Origin: Sphingobium sp. AS12
GTDB lineage: Bacteria; Pseudomonadota; Alphaproteobacteria; Sphingomonadales; Sphingomonadaceae
NCBI RefSeq assembly: GCF_019097845.1
Contig: NZ_JAHRGM010000011.1
Location: 62,001 to 126,000, forward strand
Length of the DNA: 64,000 bases
Reading direction: 5' to 3'
Positions 17,468-26,519 of this stretch are shown here, piece by piece. A model generated the notes under the pieces. The model did no database searches. It was given only the letters and a program-made list of their open reading frames with translations, and was not told the origin of the DNA. The first letter of the stretch is position 1; every line of letters starts with the position of its first letter. The position numbers and the translations under genes were made by a program.

Positions 17468-17589
17468 CAGTTAATCACCAATACCGCAAGTTGACATCCG
17501 TCAATGGTGGTCATCCCCTTCAGCCCTCCTTGATCTTGACTATTCGCTATAGACGATGCCCCGCCCTACGCCGATCATGGTCGCCCCCC

Positions 17590-18042
17590 TCAAGCCGCCC
17601 GCCCCAACCCCTCGCTCACTTCCCACCCCCGGCAAGCCAGCAAGATCGCCCTCGGCACCTTCTTCTCGCCATTGGAATAATAGGCGACCATCCGGCGCGA
17701 CACGCCGAGCGCTTCCGCCGCCTTCGACAGCGACAGGCCATGGCGCATCCGCCACTCCATAAAGGCACGCGTATCGCCATGGCCGGTGGCCGACAGGGTT
17801 TCGAGCCACAGAAAGTCCGCCCCCATTTCCACGCCGCAGGGCCAGGACAGGCTATGTCCCCAATCCCCCAGTTCGACCTGCGCAAAGGCCTCAGCCTCGC
17901 GCAAGGCCGCAAAGGCGCGATCCCCCAGCACGGGGCCAAGATCAACGTCAACAGCTATGCCGTCCGACCAGTCCAGATGCAGCGACGCAGCCCCCGTCGC
18001 GCGCACGGCGGTGATGGTGCGGCTCTTGTCGGTGATGGTCAT
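17590..18042 (-). CDS. DUF2442 protein with C-terminal HTH domain
   Basis: About 150 residues from ATG 18042. The N-terminal half (residues 1-75, LHLDWSDGIAVDVDLGPVL, then FLWLETLSA after the core) is a DUF2442-like fold. The C-terminal half contains a helix-turn-helix (LSLSKAAEALGVSRRMVAYYSNGEKKVP) of the Xre/Cro type. The start at 18042 has an AGGAG box eight bases upstream inside the end of the DUF4160 gene, and ATGA overlap (18039-18042) shows translational coupling. DUF2442 and DUF4160 proteins are frequently paired; the HTH half suggests this one represses its own promoter. Toxin-antitoxin behaviour is possible but unproven. Confidence 0.75.
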   Translation of the reverse strand: MTITDKSRTITAVRATGAASLHLDWSDGIAVDVDLGPVLGDRAFAALREAEAFAQVELGDWGHSLSWPCGVEMGADFLWLETLSATGHGDTRAFMEWRMRHGLSLSKAAEALGVSRRMVAYYSNGEKKVPRAILLACRGWEVSEGLGRAA

Positions 18043-18266
18043 CCGTTCAACTCCTGCCATGTCTGCATCAGCAACGCCTGATGGGGCCGCGCCCAGTCCA
18101 GCGCCTCGGCCAAAACCGCTGCTGGCACCGTGCCGACGATCAGGTCGAAGGACGCGATCGATACCGAGCAGCGAAAGTCCGGGCCTTCGATGTGAAAATG
18201 CGGCACGCCATGGTCGCGGCCATAGACCGCAATCTTCCAGCGTGAACCGCGAAACATCGTGACCAT
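18039..18266 (-). CDS. DUF4160 protein
   Basis: A 75-residue protein from ATG 18266 (a TTG at 18284 or ATG at 18257 are alternatives; no strong ribosome-binding site decides). It has the DUF4160 pattern: RGSRWKIAVYGRDHGVPHFHIEGPDF with the conserved HxPHFH-type histidines, then a helical tail (LAEALDWARPHQALLMQTWQELN). No catalytic function is established for the family. It is the first gene of a two-gene operon with the DUF2442-HTH gene (ATGA overlap). A perfect inverted repeat lies just upstream and could be the operator bound by the partner. Confidence 0.75.
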   Translation of the reverse strand: MVTMFRGSRWKIAVYGRDHGVPHFHIEGPDFRCSVSIASFDLIVGTVPAAVLAEALDWARPHQALLMQTWQELNG

Positions 18267-18278
18267 GGGCGCATGGTA

Positions 18279-18293
18279 GTGCAACTATTGCAC
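18279..18293. promoter_or_regulatory. Palindromic operator candidate upstream of the DUF4160/DUF2442-HTH pair
   Basis: GTGCAA-CTA-TTGCAC is a perfect inverted repeat with a three-base spacer, 12 bases upstream of the DUF4160 start codon. Its size and position fit binding by a dimeric Xre-type repressor such as the downstream HTH protein. The assignment is inferred from position. Confidence 0.5.
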
Positions 18294-18330
18294 CATATCA
18301 ACCCCTGTCCTACAACCCGCCTCCCATGCC

Positions 18331-18804
18331 ATGCTCCCTGTCATGCCCGACTCTCCCGACCTCCTCCGCTTCACCCCGGTCCCGCTCCAGCGCCGTGCGC
18401 GCGGCTGGACGCCTGATGCGCAGGCGGCGTTCATCGCCGCGCTGGCCCAGTGCGGCATCGTCGCGCACGCGGCGCGCAGCGTGGGCTGTTCGCCGCGGTC
18501 GGCCTATCATCTGCGCGCGCGGCCCGGCGCGGACAGTTTCGCCGCGGCGTGGGACTGGGCGATCGAAATGGGGCTGGACGCCGCGCGGGATCGCGCCATG
18601 GCGCTGATCCATGACGCCGCGCCGCGACCGCTCCTTCGGGGCGGGCGGGAGGTTGGCTATCGCACCGGGCCGGACCATCGCATCATGTTCGCGGCGCTGC
18701 GGTCGCTGGCGGGCGACGTCGAAGGGCTGCGCGCCCATATGCCCCATCGCGTGCGGATCGACCAGCGCGAAGCGGCGGAACAGGCACCCAGCCATTTGTT
18801 ATGA
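18331..18804 (+). CDS. Small HTH-like hypothetical protein
   Basis: About 157 residues (ATG 18343, four codons later, is equally possible; neither has a clear ribosome-binding site). The middle, WTPDAQAAFIAALAQCGIVA then HAARSVGCSPRSAYHLRARPGA, is a helix-turn-helix reminiscent of small phage-terminase or transposase-type DNA-binding units, followed by FAAAWDWAIEMGLDAARDRA. The C-terminal part (GYRTGPDHRIMFAALRSLAGD) is helical. I recognise this as a type common in sphingomonad genomes without a known function. No phage gene is near, so I do not call it a terminase. It diverges from the DUF4160 pair. Confidence 0.6.
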   Translation: MLPVMPDSPDLLRFTPVPLQRRARGWTPDAQAAFIAALAQCGIVAHAARSVGCSPRSAYHLRARPGADSFAAAWDWAIEMGLDAARDRAMALIHDAAPRPLLRGGREVGYRTGPDHRIMFAALRSLAGDVEGLRAHMPHRVRIDQREAAEQAPSHLL

Positions 18805-18889
18805 TCTTTCGCCAATAGGAAATATCATGTCGCATTTACCGGGAAATATGCGAAGTTAAGCGGCAAATATCCTATCCCGGAGCGCTTGC

Positions 18890-20716
18890 ATGACCGCCAC
18901 TCGCCGCGATTTCCTTGTCGCCGGTTCCTCCGCCTTCGCGCTGGCCGCCCTGCCCGCCCGCGCCGCCCAAACGCCAGACGCCCGCGCCGAAGCGACCCTT
19001 GCCGCCATGGCCGAAGCGATGCTGGCCGACGCCCCGGAAAGCGCCAGCGGGCTTGGCATCGACACCGGCCCCCGCGCCGCGCTCAAGCATCGGCTCGGCA
19101 ATAAAAGCCCGGCGGGTCAGGCGCAGATCGCCGCCCATGTGACCGATCGCCTGGGCAAACTCCGCGCTATCGATCTTGCCCCGCTCTCCCCCGTCACCCG
19201 CACCAATGTGGAGGTCACCCGCGCCGCGCATGAACTGGCCGCCGAAGGGTTCGCCTTCCCCTTTGGCGACATGGCGATGATGAACAGCAACTGGTCCTAC
19301 CGCAACGCGCCCTATGCCGTCGCCCAAAACACCGGCAGCTTCGTCGAGACCCCCGATTTCCTCGATTCCAACCACGCCATCGCCACCCCCGCCGATGCCG
19401 ACGCCTATCTCGATCGCCTCACCGCCTATGCCGCCAATCTGGCGGGCGAAACGGAGCGGCTGCGCCATGACGCAGGCATCGGCGTCTCCGCCCCCGCCTT
19501 CCTGCTCGATAAGAGCATTGCCCAGATGGAGGCCGTGCGCGCCCTGCCGCTGGACCAGTGGGTGCCGGTCGCCTCCATCGCCCGCCGCACCGCGTCGATG
19601 CCCGGCGACTATGGGGCGAAGGCGCTCCAGATCGTCCGCACCAAAGTCGCCCCGGCGCTCGCCGCTCAGGTCGCCGAACTCAAACGCCAGCGCGCCACCG
19701 CCACCATGGACGCAGGCGTGTGGAAATTGCCGCAGGGCGAGGCCTATTATGGCTGGGCGCTCAAAGCCGGGACGACCACCACCATGACCCCGGACGAAGT
19801 GCATAAGCTAGGTCTGGAGCAACTCGCCGCGCTCCAGTCCGAAATGGACGGCCTGCTCAAAGGGTTGGGCATGACCCAGGGGACCGTGGGCGAACGCATG
19901 ACCGCGATGGGCAAGGATCCGCGCTACCTCTTCCCCAATGACGACAAGGGGCGCGCGCAGATATTGGCCTATATCGATGGCCGCCTGACGGACATCCGCG
20001 CCCGCCTGCCCCGCGCCTTCGCCACGCTGGTCCCGGCCAAACTGATCGTCAAGCGCGTGCCGGTGGAGATAGAGGCAGGCGCGCCCGGCGCCTATGCCGG
20101 GGCCGGCTCCATCGACGGGACGACGCCCGGCAACTATTATATCAACCTGCGCGACACCAGCATCTGGCCGCGCTACGGCCTGCCGACGCTCACCTATCAT
20201 GAAGGCATACCGGGCCATATCTGGCAGGGCGAATATACCTATAAACTGCCGCTGATCCGCTCCCTGCTCGCCTTCAACGCCTATAGCGAGGGCTGGGCGC
20301 TCTATGCCGAGCAGCTGGGCGACGAGCTTGGCGCCTATGACGGCGATGTCGCCGGGCGGCTGGGCTATCTCCAGTCGATCGCCTATCGCTGCTGCCGCCT
20401 GGTGGTCGACACCGGCCTCCACGCCAAGCGCTGGACCCGCGAAAAGGCGATCCACTGGTTCGCCACCACCAATGGCTCCACGGTCGAGGATGTGCAGGGC
20501 GAGGTCGACCGCTATTGCGCCTGGCCGGGGCAGGCCTGCGGCTACAAGGTCGGCCATGGCGAAATCAACCGCCTGCGCACCATGGCGAAAGCCGCACTGG
20601 GCGACCGCTTCGACTTTCGCCTGTTCAACGACGCCTTGGTCAAGGGCGGCGGCGTGCCGATGACCGTGCTGGCGGGCCATGTCGAGGCATGGGTGGCGGA
20701 ACGGAAGGGCGGTTAA
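18890..20716 (+). CDS. DUF885 family metallopeptidase-like exported protein
   Basis: 608 residues with a Tat-type signal (TRRDFLVAGSSAFALAALPARA, cleavage near residue 26), so exported to the periplasm folded. The large helical DUF885 domain ends in the zinc-peptidase-like motif HEGIPGH within YHEGIPGHIWQGEYT and a later Glu in FNAYSEGWALYAEQLGDELG, the usual metal-ligand pattern of this clan. Other family marks are PGNYYINL and the CAWPGQACGYKVGH stretch. Members are thought to be carboxypeptidase- or dipeptidase-like; substrate unknown. It ends before a perfect 26-base inverted repeat that separates it from the convergent fpr gene. Confidence 0.88.
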   Translation: MTATRRDFLVAGSSAFALAALPARAAQTPDARAEATLAAMAEAMLADAPESASGLGIDTGPRAALKHRLGNKSPAGQAQIAAHVTDRLGKLRAIDLAPLSPVTRTNVEVTRAAHELAAEGFAFPFGDMAMMNSNWSYRNAPYAVAQNTGSFVETPDFLDSNHAIATPADADAYLDRLTAYAANLAGETERLRHDAGIGVSAPAFLLDKSIAQMEAVRALPLDQWVPVASIARRTASMPGDYGAKALQIVRTKVAPALAAQVAELKRQRATATMDAGVWKLPQGEAYYGWALKAGTTTTMTPDEVHKLGLEQLAALQSEMDGLLKGLGMTQGTVGERMTAMGKDPRYLFPNDDKGRAQILAYIDGRLTDIRARLPRAFATLVPAKLIVKRVPVEIEAGAPGAYAGAGSIDGTTPGNYYINLRDTSIWPRYGLPTLTYHEGIPGHIWQGEYTYKLPLIRSLLAFNAYSEGWALYAEQLGDELGAYDGDVAGRLGYLQSIAYRCCRLVVDTGLHAKRWTREKAIHWFATTNGSTVEDVQGEVDRYCAWPGQACGYKVGHGEINRLRTMAKAALGDRFDFRLFNDALVKGGGVPMTVLAGHVEAWVAERKGG

Positions 20717-20728
20717 AATAGAAACTAC

Positions 20729-20794
20729 GTGCTCCCGCGCAGGCGGGAGCCCAGTTCCGCCGTTTCCACTGGGCTCCCGCCTGCGCGGGAGCAC
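20729..20794. repeat. Perfect 26-base inverted repeat (REP-like)
   Basis: The arms at 20729-20754 and 20769-20794 are exact reverse complements and are separated by 14 bases; each arm begins GTGCTCCCGCGCAGGCGGGA. The element lies between two convergent genes and could halt transcription from both sides. A diverged copy occurs at 40130-40197. Confidence 0.85.
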
Positions 20795-20814
20795 ACGGCC
20801 TTAACCCGGTCATG

Positions 20815-20844
20815 AAAAAAGGCCAGAGGATCGCTCCCCCGGCC
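20815..20844 (-). terminator. Intrinsic terminator of fpr
   Basis: Read on the minus strand, GGCCGGGGGA pairs with TCCTCTGGCC (including two G-T pairs) around a GCGA tetraloop and is followed by six T. It begins 26 bases past the fpr stop codon. The core is nearly identical to the pckA terminator at 22231-22262. Confidence 0.85.
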
Positions 20845-20870
20845 CTGTCCTGTTCCGCTGCGCTTGGGTC

Positions 20871-21707
20871 TTACCCCACAAACGCCCGCTCGATCACGAA
20901 CTGCCCCGGTGCCGCATTCGACCCTTCGGTAAAACCATTGGCCTCGAACCAGGCTGCGAACTGCTTGATCATTTCCATGCTGCCGCACATCATGATCCGG
21001 TCGGTTTCGGGGTCGAACTTAGGCGCGCCAGGAATCCCCTCGAACAGCACGCCGCTCTCGACGAGCTTGTCGATCCGCGCAGTGTGGCCATCGAAAGGTT
21101 CGCGGGTCACGGTCGGCACATAATGGAACTGGGCGGGCGCCTGTTCGGACACCAGCGGATCCTCCGCCCATTTGGATTCCAGCTCTTCGCGGAAGGCCAG
21201 ATCGCTCACCCGCCGCACCGAATGGATCGCGACGACCTGCTCGTAAAATTCATAGACGTCCGGGTCACGCGAGAGGCTCAGGAACGGGGCAAGGCCCGTG
21301 CCGGTCGACAGCATGAACAGCCGCTTGCCCGGCAATAGCGCGTCGGTCACCAGCGTGCCGGTCGGCTTGCGGCCCAGATAAATCTGGTCGCCCGGCTCGA
21401 TCAGCTGGAGCTTGGACGTCAGCGGACCATCCTCGACCTTGATCGACAGAAATTCCAGCTCCTCGTCCCACGAAGGACTGGCGACCGAATAGGCGCGCAG
21501 CAGCGGCTTGCCATTTTCGCCCTTCAGGCCGATCATGACGAACTCGCCGGAGCGGAAGCGGAAGCTGGCCGGACGGCTGATGCGGAAGCTGAACAGATGC
21601 TCGTTCCAGTGCCGCACCGACAGCACCGTTTCCACGCTCAGCGCACCGGTGGGTTCCAAGTGCGGCTTTTCGATCGTCACGTCGGTCAAGACCTTCTTCC
21701 TTGCCAT
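20871..21707 (-). CDS. fpr: Ferredoxin--NADP+ reductase
   Basis: A 278-residue FAD enzyme of the bacterial Fpr family. The FAD domain shows FRSGEFVMIGL and the FAD-binding RAYSVASPSWDEELEFLSI, with KVEDGPLTSKL binding phosphate. The NADP domain has MLSTGTGLAPFLSL and MMCGSMEMI, and the C-terminus GQFVIERAFVG ends in the alphaproteobacterial form (subclass I with terminal AFVG). It transfers electrons between NADPH and ferredoxin or flavodoxin in the cytoplasm, supporting Fe-S and oxidative-stress chemistry. It is monocistronic, with an intrinsic terminator downstream. Start at ATG 21707 fits the family N-terminus. Confidence 0.92.
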   Translation of the reverse strand: MARKKVLTDVTIEKPHLEPTGALSVETVLSVRHWNEHLFSFRISRPASFRFRSGEFVMIGLKGENGKPLLRAYSVASPSWDEELEFLSIKVEDGPLTSKLQLIEPGDQIYLGRKPTGTLVTDALLPGKRLFMLSTGTGLAPFLSLSRDPDVYEFYEQVVAIHSVRRVSDLAFREELESKWAEDPLVSEQAPAQFHYVPTVTREPFDGHTARIDKLVESGVLFEGIPGAPKFDPETDRIMMCGSMEMIKQFAAWFEANGFTEGSNAAPGQFVIERAFVG

Positions 21708-21805
21708 CTATGCGCGCCTGCCGGGGCGGGCAACGCCAGTTGCGTATCGTTCGCAACAACTGATATCAGCCGCGAATGGAGCCAACGCCGCTTGAAGGCA
21801 AGGCG

Positions 21806-21837
21806 AAAAAAACTTGGGGGGCCGATAGCTGGCCCCC
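21806..21837 (-). terminator. Intrinsic terminator of the DUF937-like gene
   Basis: On the minus strand GGGGGCC pairs with GGCCCCC across a seven-base loop, then AAG and a run of seven T. It lies 16 bases after the stop codon of the small gene at 21853. Confidence 0.85.
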
Positions 21838-21852
21838 TTTGCAGGGCTGGCT

Positions 21853-22173
21853 TCAGCCGAACAGCCCCTTGGCCAGGCCGCCCAGTTCATTGAGCGGATT
21901 GCCGTCGCCATCGCGATCGAACATCCCGCCAAGCTTGCCCAATATCGCTTCGGGACCGCCGAACTGGCCCAGCAATGCCTGCAACTTGTCCGCCGACACG
22001 CCATGTTCCGCCGCCGTTTCGGCGAGCGCCGCCACGCTGGTTTCACCCGACCCGATCTTGCCACTGATTTCGGTCATCAATCCCTGCATCTGTTCCGGCG
22101 TCACGCCGATCTGCGCCGCGATCGCTTCCAGACCGCCAACCTTGCCGATAAGATCGTCGAACATGCCCATCAT
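21853..22173 (-). CDS. Small DUF937/YidB-like protein with an EF-hand-like loop
   Basis: About 106 residues from ATG 22173, which has an AGGAG box five bases upstream (ATG 22170 would also fit). MFDDLIGKVGGLEAIAAQIGVTPEQMQGLM and repeated helical segments with GVSADKLQALLGQFGG resemble the DUF937/YidB-type fold. Near the C-terminus DRDGDGNPLNEL is a calcium-binding-like loop. No signal peptide is present. Function is unknown for the family. The gene is single, with its own terminator, between fpr and pckA. Confidence 0.7.
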   Translation of the reverse strand: MMGMFDDLIGKVGGLEAIAAQIGVTPEQMQGLMTEISGKIGSGETSVAALAETAAEHGVSADKLQALLGQFGGPEAILGKLGGMFDRDGDGNPLNELGGLAKGLFG

Positions 22174-22230
22174 CGTCACTCCTGCTTCACCACGACGCGC
22201 AACATAGCATCGTTACGCATGTGCAAAAAG

Positions 22231-22262
22231 AAAAAGGGCCGGAAGGATCGCTCCCCCGGCCC
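22231..22262 (-). terminator. Intrinsic terminator of pckA
   Basis: On the minus strand GGGCCGGGGG pairs with CTTCCGGCCC around a loop containing GCGA, followed by five T. It starts 24 bases past the pckA stop codon. Confidence 0.85.
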
Positions 22263-22285
22263 CGATTTTTCACGATTGCGCCGGA

Positions 22286-23890
22286 TCAGGCGGCGACGGT
22301 CAGTGCCGCGCTGCGGACGCCTTCGTCCACATGATCCTCAAACTGCGCGAAATTGTCGACGAACTGCTTGACCAGCACGGCGGCGGTTTCGTCATAGGCG
22401 TTGGCGTCCGCCCACATCGCGCGCGGATCCAGGATGGTCGATTCGACACCAGCGACCGCCACCGGCACGTCGAACCCGAAATTGGGATCGGTGCGGAATT
22501 CGGCCTGGTTCAGGCTGCCGTCGAGCGCGGCGTTGAGCAGCGCGCGGGTCACCTTGATCGGCATCCGCTTGATCCCCGGCATCGTCGCCTTGCCACCGGC
22601 CCAGCCGGTATTGACCAACCAGCAGGTAACCCCGCCCTTGTTGATCCGCTCCTTCAGCAGATTGCCATAGACGCTGGGGTGACGCGGCATGAAGGGCGCG
22701 CCAAAGCAGGTGGAGAAGGTCGCGGTCGGTTCGGTCACGCCGATTTCGGTGCCAGCGACCCGCGCGGTATAGCCCGACAGGAAGTGATACATCGCCTGTT
22801 CCGGGGTCAGCCGCGCGATCGGCGGCAGCACGCCATAGGCGTCGGCGGTCAGGAAGATGATATTCTTCGGGACCGGACCCAGATTTTTTTCCGACGTGTT
22901 GGGAATGAAATCGATCGGGTAGGAACCGCGGCTGTTCTCGGCCAGGCTGTTGTCGTCCAGGTCGATCTCGCGAGTCTCCTCGTCGATCACGACATTTTCC
23001 AGCACCGTGCCAAAACGCTTGGTGGTGGCGAAAATCTCCGGCTCGGCCTCGGCCGACAGGTTGATCATCTTGGCGTAGCAGCCACCCTCGAAATTGAACA
23101 CGGCGGTGTCCGACCAGCCATGCTCGTCATCGCCGATCAGTGTGCGGCTGGCGTCCGCCGACAGGGTCGTCTTGCCCGTGCCGGACAGGCCGAAGAACAC
23201 AGCCGTGTCGCCGTTCGGGCCGATATTGGCCGAACAGTGCATCGGCATCACGCCCTTCACCGGCAGCAGATAGTTGAGGATGCCGAAAACCGACTTCTTC
23301 ATTTCACCGGCATAGGCGGTGCCACCGATCAGGATCAGCTTTTCGGTGAAGTTGACCGCCACCACCGTCTCGCTGCGGCAGCCATGGCGCGCAGGGTCAG
23401 CCTTGAAGCTGGGCAGGTCGATGATCGTATATTCAGGCGCAAAGCTCGCCAATTCTTCCGCGCTCGGACGGACCAGCAGGGTGCGGATGAACAGATTGTG
23501 CCAGGCGCGTTCGTTGATGACGCGCACATTGACGCGATATTCAGGCTGCGAACCGCCGAACAGGTCGGCGACATAGAGCGTGTCCTTCTCGCCCAGCGCC
23601 TTGAAGAAATCTTCCTTCAGCGCAGCGAACTGCTCCGGCGTCATGCCGCGATTGGTATCGCCCCACCACACCGTCGATTCGGTTTCGGCGTCGCGAACGA
23701 TGAACTTGTCCTTGGCGCTGCGGCCGGTATGCTTGCCGGTCTTGACGACCAGCGGGCCGTCCTTCGACAATATGCCTTCGCCGTTGCGGATCGCCGCCTC
23801 GACCAAAGGCGCGGTGCCGAGATTCCAGAACTGGACGGCATTGGTCGTAATGCCCTGGTTGACCAGGGTGATTGAGGATTTGGCCTGCAC
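22286..23890 (-). CDS. pckA: Phosphoenolpyruvate carboxykinase (ATP)
   Basis: 534 residues from the GTG at 23890, chosen because an AGGAG box lies eight bases upstream and the length equals the family norm; longer in-frame starts (23935, 24166) would add non-homologous residues. Key motifs: [24 protein letters not shown], the Walker-type kinase loop [36 protein letters not shown] and VNTGWAGG. It converts oxaloacetate plus ATP to phosphoenolpyruvate, the gluconeogenic entry step, in the cytoplasm. It diverges from chvI-chvG, the classical alphaproteobacterial arrangement, and in several relatives is under ChvI control. Confidence 0.96.
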   Translation of the reverse strand: MQAKSSITLVNQGITTNAVQFWNLGTAPLVEAAIRNGEGILSKDGPLVVKTGKHTGRSAKDKFIVRDAETESTVWWGDTNRGMTPEQFAALKEDFFKALGEKDTLYVADLFGGSQPEYRVNVRVINERAWHNLFIRTLLVRPSAEELASFAPEYTIIDLPSFKADPARHGCRSETVVAVNFTEKLILIGGTAYAGEMKKSVFGILNYLLPVKGVMPMHCSANIGPNGDTAVFFGLSGTGKTTLSADASRTLIGDDEHGWSDTAVFNFEGGCYAKMINLSAEAEPEIFATTKRFGTVLENVVIDEETREIDLDDNSLAENSRGSYPIDFIPNTSEKNLGPVPKNIIFLTADAYGVLPPIARLTPEQAMYHFLSGYTARVAGTEIGVTEPTATFSTCFGAPFMPRHPSVYGNLLKERINKGGVTCWLVNTGWAGGKATMPGIKRMPIKVTRALLNAALDGSLNQAEFRTDPNFGFDVPVAVAGVESTILDPRAMWADANAYDETAAVLVKQFVDNFAQFEDHVDEGVRSAALTVAA

Positions 23891-24184
23891 GCCTTTGCTC
23901 CTGATGTAATAATTCCGTGTCACAAACATCTGCATATTCGCGACCGGTCCGCCCCTCAGCGCCGCTGTCTTGTGCGCGGCGTCATTCCTGCAGACATTTG
24001 GGGGCATAAGGCTTTGCGGATGGTGCGTCAAATCCCTGTGGTCCGGCGTTTGTCCCGAATAGCGACTCTTATACCGCAGGATCGGCTGCACCTGCCTTCC
24101 TTGCAGCGCGCGCTGGCATGGTCTAACGCTCTGTCCGCCCCCGTCCTCACATATTCCTGGCCACACATTTTTCTGGGATGCCGC
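23891..24184. promoter_or_regulatory. pckA / chvI divergent promoter region
   Basis: 294 bases between divergent starts. The pckA ribosome-binding site (AGGAG at 23899-23903 on the complementary strand) lies at its left edge. No clear repeat stands out as a ChvI site. I see no gene here. Confidence 0.45.
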
Positions 24185-24889
24185 ATGACAGCAACCATCG
24201 CCCTGGTGGATGACGACAAGAATATCCTGACGTCCGTGTCGATCGCGCTCCAGACCGAAGGCTTCATGACGCGGGTCTATTCCGATCCCGAAGGCGCGCT
24301 GAAAGCGCTGCTCGACAATCCCGCCGATCTGGCCGTGTTCGACATCAAGATGCCGCGCATGGACGGGCTGGAGCTACTCCGCCGCCTGCGTGAGAAAAGC
24401 CCGATGCCGGTCATTTTCCTGACGTCCAAGGCGGACGAGCTGGACGAGGCGCTGGGGCTGGCGATGGGCGCGGACGACTATATCTCCAAACCCTTTTCCC
24501 AGCGGCTGCTGATCGCCCGCATCCGCGCGATCCTGCGCCGCGCCGAAGTCAGCCGCACGCCCGAAGCCCCCGACCAGCCGGTCGCCGACCCGATCATCCG
24601 CGGGCGGCTGGAAATGGACCCGGCGCGCCACCGGGTGAAATGGAACGGGCAGGACGTGACGCTGACCGTCACCGAATTTCTCATCCTCGAAACGCTGGCC
24701 GCCCGCCCCGGCGTGGTCAAGAACCGCAACCAGTTGATGGACGCCGCCTATCAGGATGACGTCTATGTCGACGACCGCACCATCGACAGCCATATCAAGC
24801 GGCTGCGGCGCAAATTCCGCGAGGTAGATTCCGATTTCAACGCAATCGACACACTCTATGGCGCCGGATATCGCTTCTCCGAAGAGTGA
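24185..24889 (+). CDS. chvI: Response regulator ChvI
   Basis: 234 residues. Receiver domain with acidic D9-D10-D11, phospho-acceptor Asp53 ([13 protein letters not shown]), and Lys in DDYISKPFS; OmpR-type winged helix with [25 protein letters not shown] and [17 protein letters not shown]. The N-terminus [20 protein letters not shown] and the position opposite pckA are diagnostic of ChvI (ExoS-ChvI, BvrR type). In relatives the system responds to acid or envelope stress and controls envelope and central metabolism genes. The start at 24185 gives the family N-terminus. chvG begins five bases after the stop. Confidence 0.95.
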   Translation: MTATIALVDDDKNILTSVSIALQTEGFMTRVYSDPEGALKALLDNPADLAVFDIKMPRMDGLELLRRLREKSPMPVIFLTSKADELDEALGLAMGADDYISKPFSQRLLIARIRAILRRAEVSRTPEAPDQPVADPIIRGRLEMDPARHRVKWNGQDVTLTVTEFLILETLAARPGVVKNRNQLMDAAYQDDVYVDDRTIDSHIKRLRRKFREVDSDFNAIDTLYGAGYRFSEE

Positions 24890-24893
24890 CGGC

Positions 24894-26456
24894 ATGGGTG
24901 CTGACGGCCTGCGCTGGTCCGGGCGGATCAGCCTCACGCCGCGCATCCTGGCCGTCAACGTCTTTGCGCTGGCGCTGCTGGCGGGGGGATTCTTCTATCT
25001 CGACAGCTATCGCACGCGCATCGTCGACGCACGGCTGGAACAGTCGGCGCGGGAACTGCAATTGCTGGCGATCGGGCTGGAAAGCGCGCCGCCCGAACGG
25101 CAGGGCCAGCTGATCGCCGCCTATGCCCGCCAGACCGGCGACCGGGTGCGCCGCTACGCCCCCGACGGCCATCGCCTGTCCGACAGTTTCGCCATGAACG
25201 CGCCGCGCTATCGGCTGCGCCAGCCGTCGGAAGAAGGCTGGCAGCGTCATGTCGCCCGCTTCCTGGACAAGGCGATGGACCGGGTCGTATCGGCTGACCG
25301 TCCGCCAGACTTTACCGAACCGACCGTCGATCGCGCCGATGCCTGGCCCGAAGTGCAGCTGGCGCGCAAGACCGGGCGACCCCAGGCAGTCAATCGCTAT
25401 GCCCCCGACCGGACCTTCGTGATTTCCGCCGCCATGGTGATGCGCGACGGCACCAGCCTGCTGGCGACCGAAAATGCCCGCGACATCACCCGCACCGTCC
25501 GGGCGGAGCGGCTGCGGCTGGGCATGGTGCTGGCCGTGGCGGCGCTGGCGTCGGTATTGCTCTCGCTATTCCTGGCCCGCACCATCGTGCTGCCGCTCCA
25601 GCGTCTTGCCCGCGCCGCCGTGCGGGTGCGGCTGGGCCGGGCGCGGCAGGTCACCGTGCCGCGCCTGCCCGAACGGCGGGACGAAATCGGGATGCTGGCG
25701 CGCGCTTTGTCGGACATGAGCCAGGCATTGCGCCAGCGGATCGACGCGACCGACGCCTTTGCCGCCGATGTCAGCCATGAGCTTAAAAACCCCATCGCCT
25801 CGCTCCGCTCCGCCCTCGACGCGCTCGACCGGGTCGACCGACCGGACCTGCGCGCGCAGCTGATGGCGATCGCGCAGGACGATGTCCGCCGCCTCGACCG
25901 GCTGGTCACCGACATTGCCGAAGCTTCCCGCGTCGATGCGGAACTCTCGCGCACCCGGTTCGAGCCGATCGATCTGGGCCAGCTGATCGAAAAGATCGTC
26001 GGCGCCCATGAAGCGCGCGGCGTGCCGCGCGGCGTCCGCCTCGCCTTCGCCCGCCCGCGCAAGGATGTCGCGGTGGTGCTGGGGGAAGAACAGCGGCTGG
26101 TACGGGTGCTGGAAAATCTGATCGACAACGCCATTTCCTTCTCCCCGGACGGCGGACTGGTTCAGGTGGTCGCGACCGTGGCTGACGATCAGGTGCTGGT
26201 CAGTGTGGAGGATGAAGGGCCGGGCGTCCCGGAATCGGAGCGGGAGCATGTGTTCCGCCGCTTCCACAGCGTCCGCCCCGAAGGCGAAAGTTTCGGCAAA
26301 CATTCCGGCCTTGGCCTGGCCATCGCCCGCTCGATCATCGACGGGCATCAGGGCCGCATCAGCATCGCCGACCGGCAGGACGCCCAGAGCGGCGCCTGCT
26401 TCATCCTGCACCTGCCCATGGCGGTGGCGCGCGATCCCGGCATGGTGTCGGAATGA
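24894..26456 (+). CDS. chvG: Sensor histidine kinase ChvG
   Basis: 520 residues from ATG 24894 (an ATG at 24858 would overlap chvI by 32 bases and is less likely). Two membrane helices (about 17-37 and 209-229) flank a periplasmic sensor domain of about 170 residues. HAMP follows, then HisKA with His295 (FAADVSHELKNPIASLRS), and HATPase_c with NLIDNAISFSPDGG, DEGPGVP and GLGLAIARSIIDGHQG. All kinase motifs are intact. It is paired with ChvI; in relatives the periplasmic inhibitor ExoR controls it, but exoR is not in this window. The usual hprK/PTS genes do not follow; a solute-binding lipoprotein gene does. Confidence 0.94.
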   Translation: MGADGLRWSGRISLTPRILAVNVFALALLAGGFFYLDSYRTRIVDARLEQSARELQLLAIGLESAPPERQGQLIAAYARQTGDRVRRYAPDGHRLSDSFAMNAPRYRLRQPSEEGWQRHVARFLDKAMDRVVSADRPPDFTEPTVDRADAWPEVQLARKTGRPQAVNRYAPDRTFVISAAMVMRDGTSLLATENARDITRTVRAERLRLGMVLAVAALASVLLSLFLARTIVLPLQRLARAAVRVRLGRARQVTVPRLPERRDEIGMLARALSDMSQALRQRIDATDAFAADVSHELKNPIASLRSALDALDRVDRPDLRAQLMAIAQDDVRRLDRLVTDIAEASRVDAELSRTRFEPIDLGQLIEKIVGAHEARGVPRGVRLAFARPRKDVAVVLGEEQRLVRVLENLIDNAISFSPDGGLVQVVATVADDQVLVSVEDEGPGVPESEREHVFRRFHSVRPEGESFGKHSGLGLAIARSIIDGHQGRISIADRQDAQSGACFILHLPMAVARDPGMVSE

Positions 26457-26519
26457 TCGCTATCGCCCGGCCATGGCGGTTGGCGACGGCCCGATAGCGG
26501 GCTAGGGTAGCGGGCCATC

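Noticed and set aside
18331..18804. Small HTH protein as phage terminase small subunit
   Set aside because: Only the HTH pattern fits; no large subunit, portal or other phage gene is nearby.
22331..23875. Open frame of about 500 codons opposite pckA
   Set aside because: Antisense to a certain gene; no ribosome-binding site, no family resemblance.
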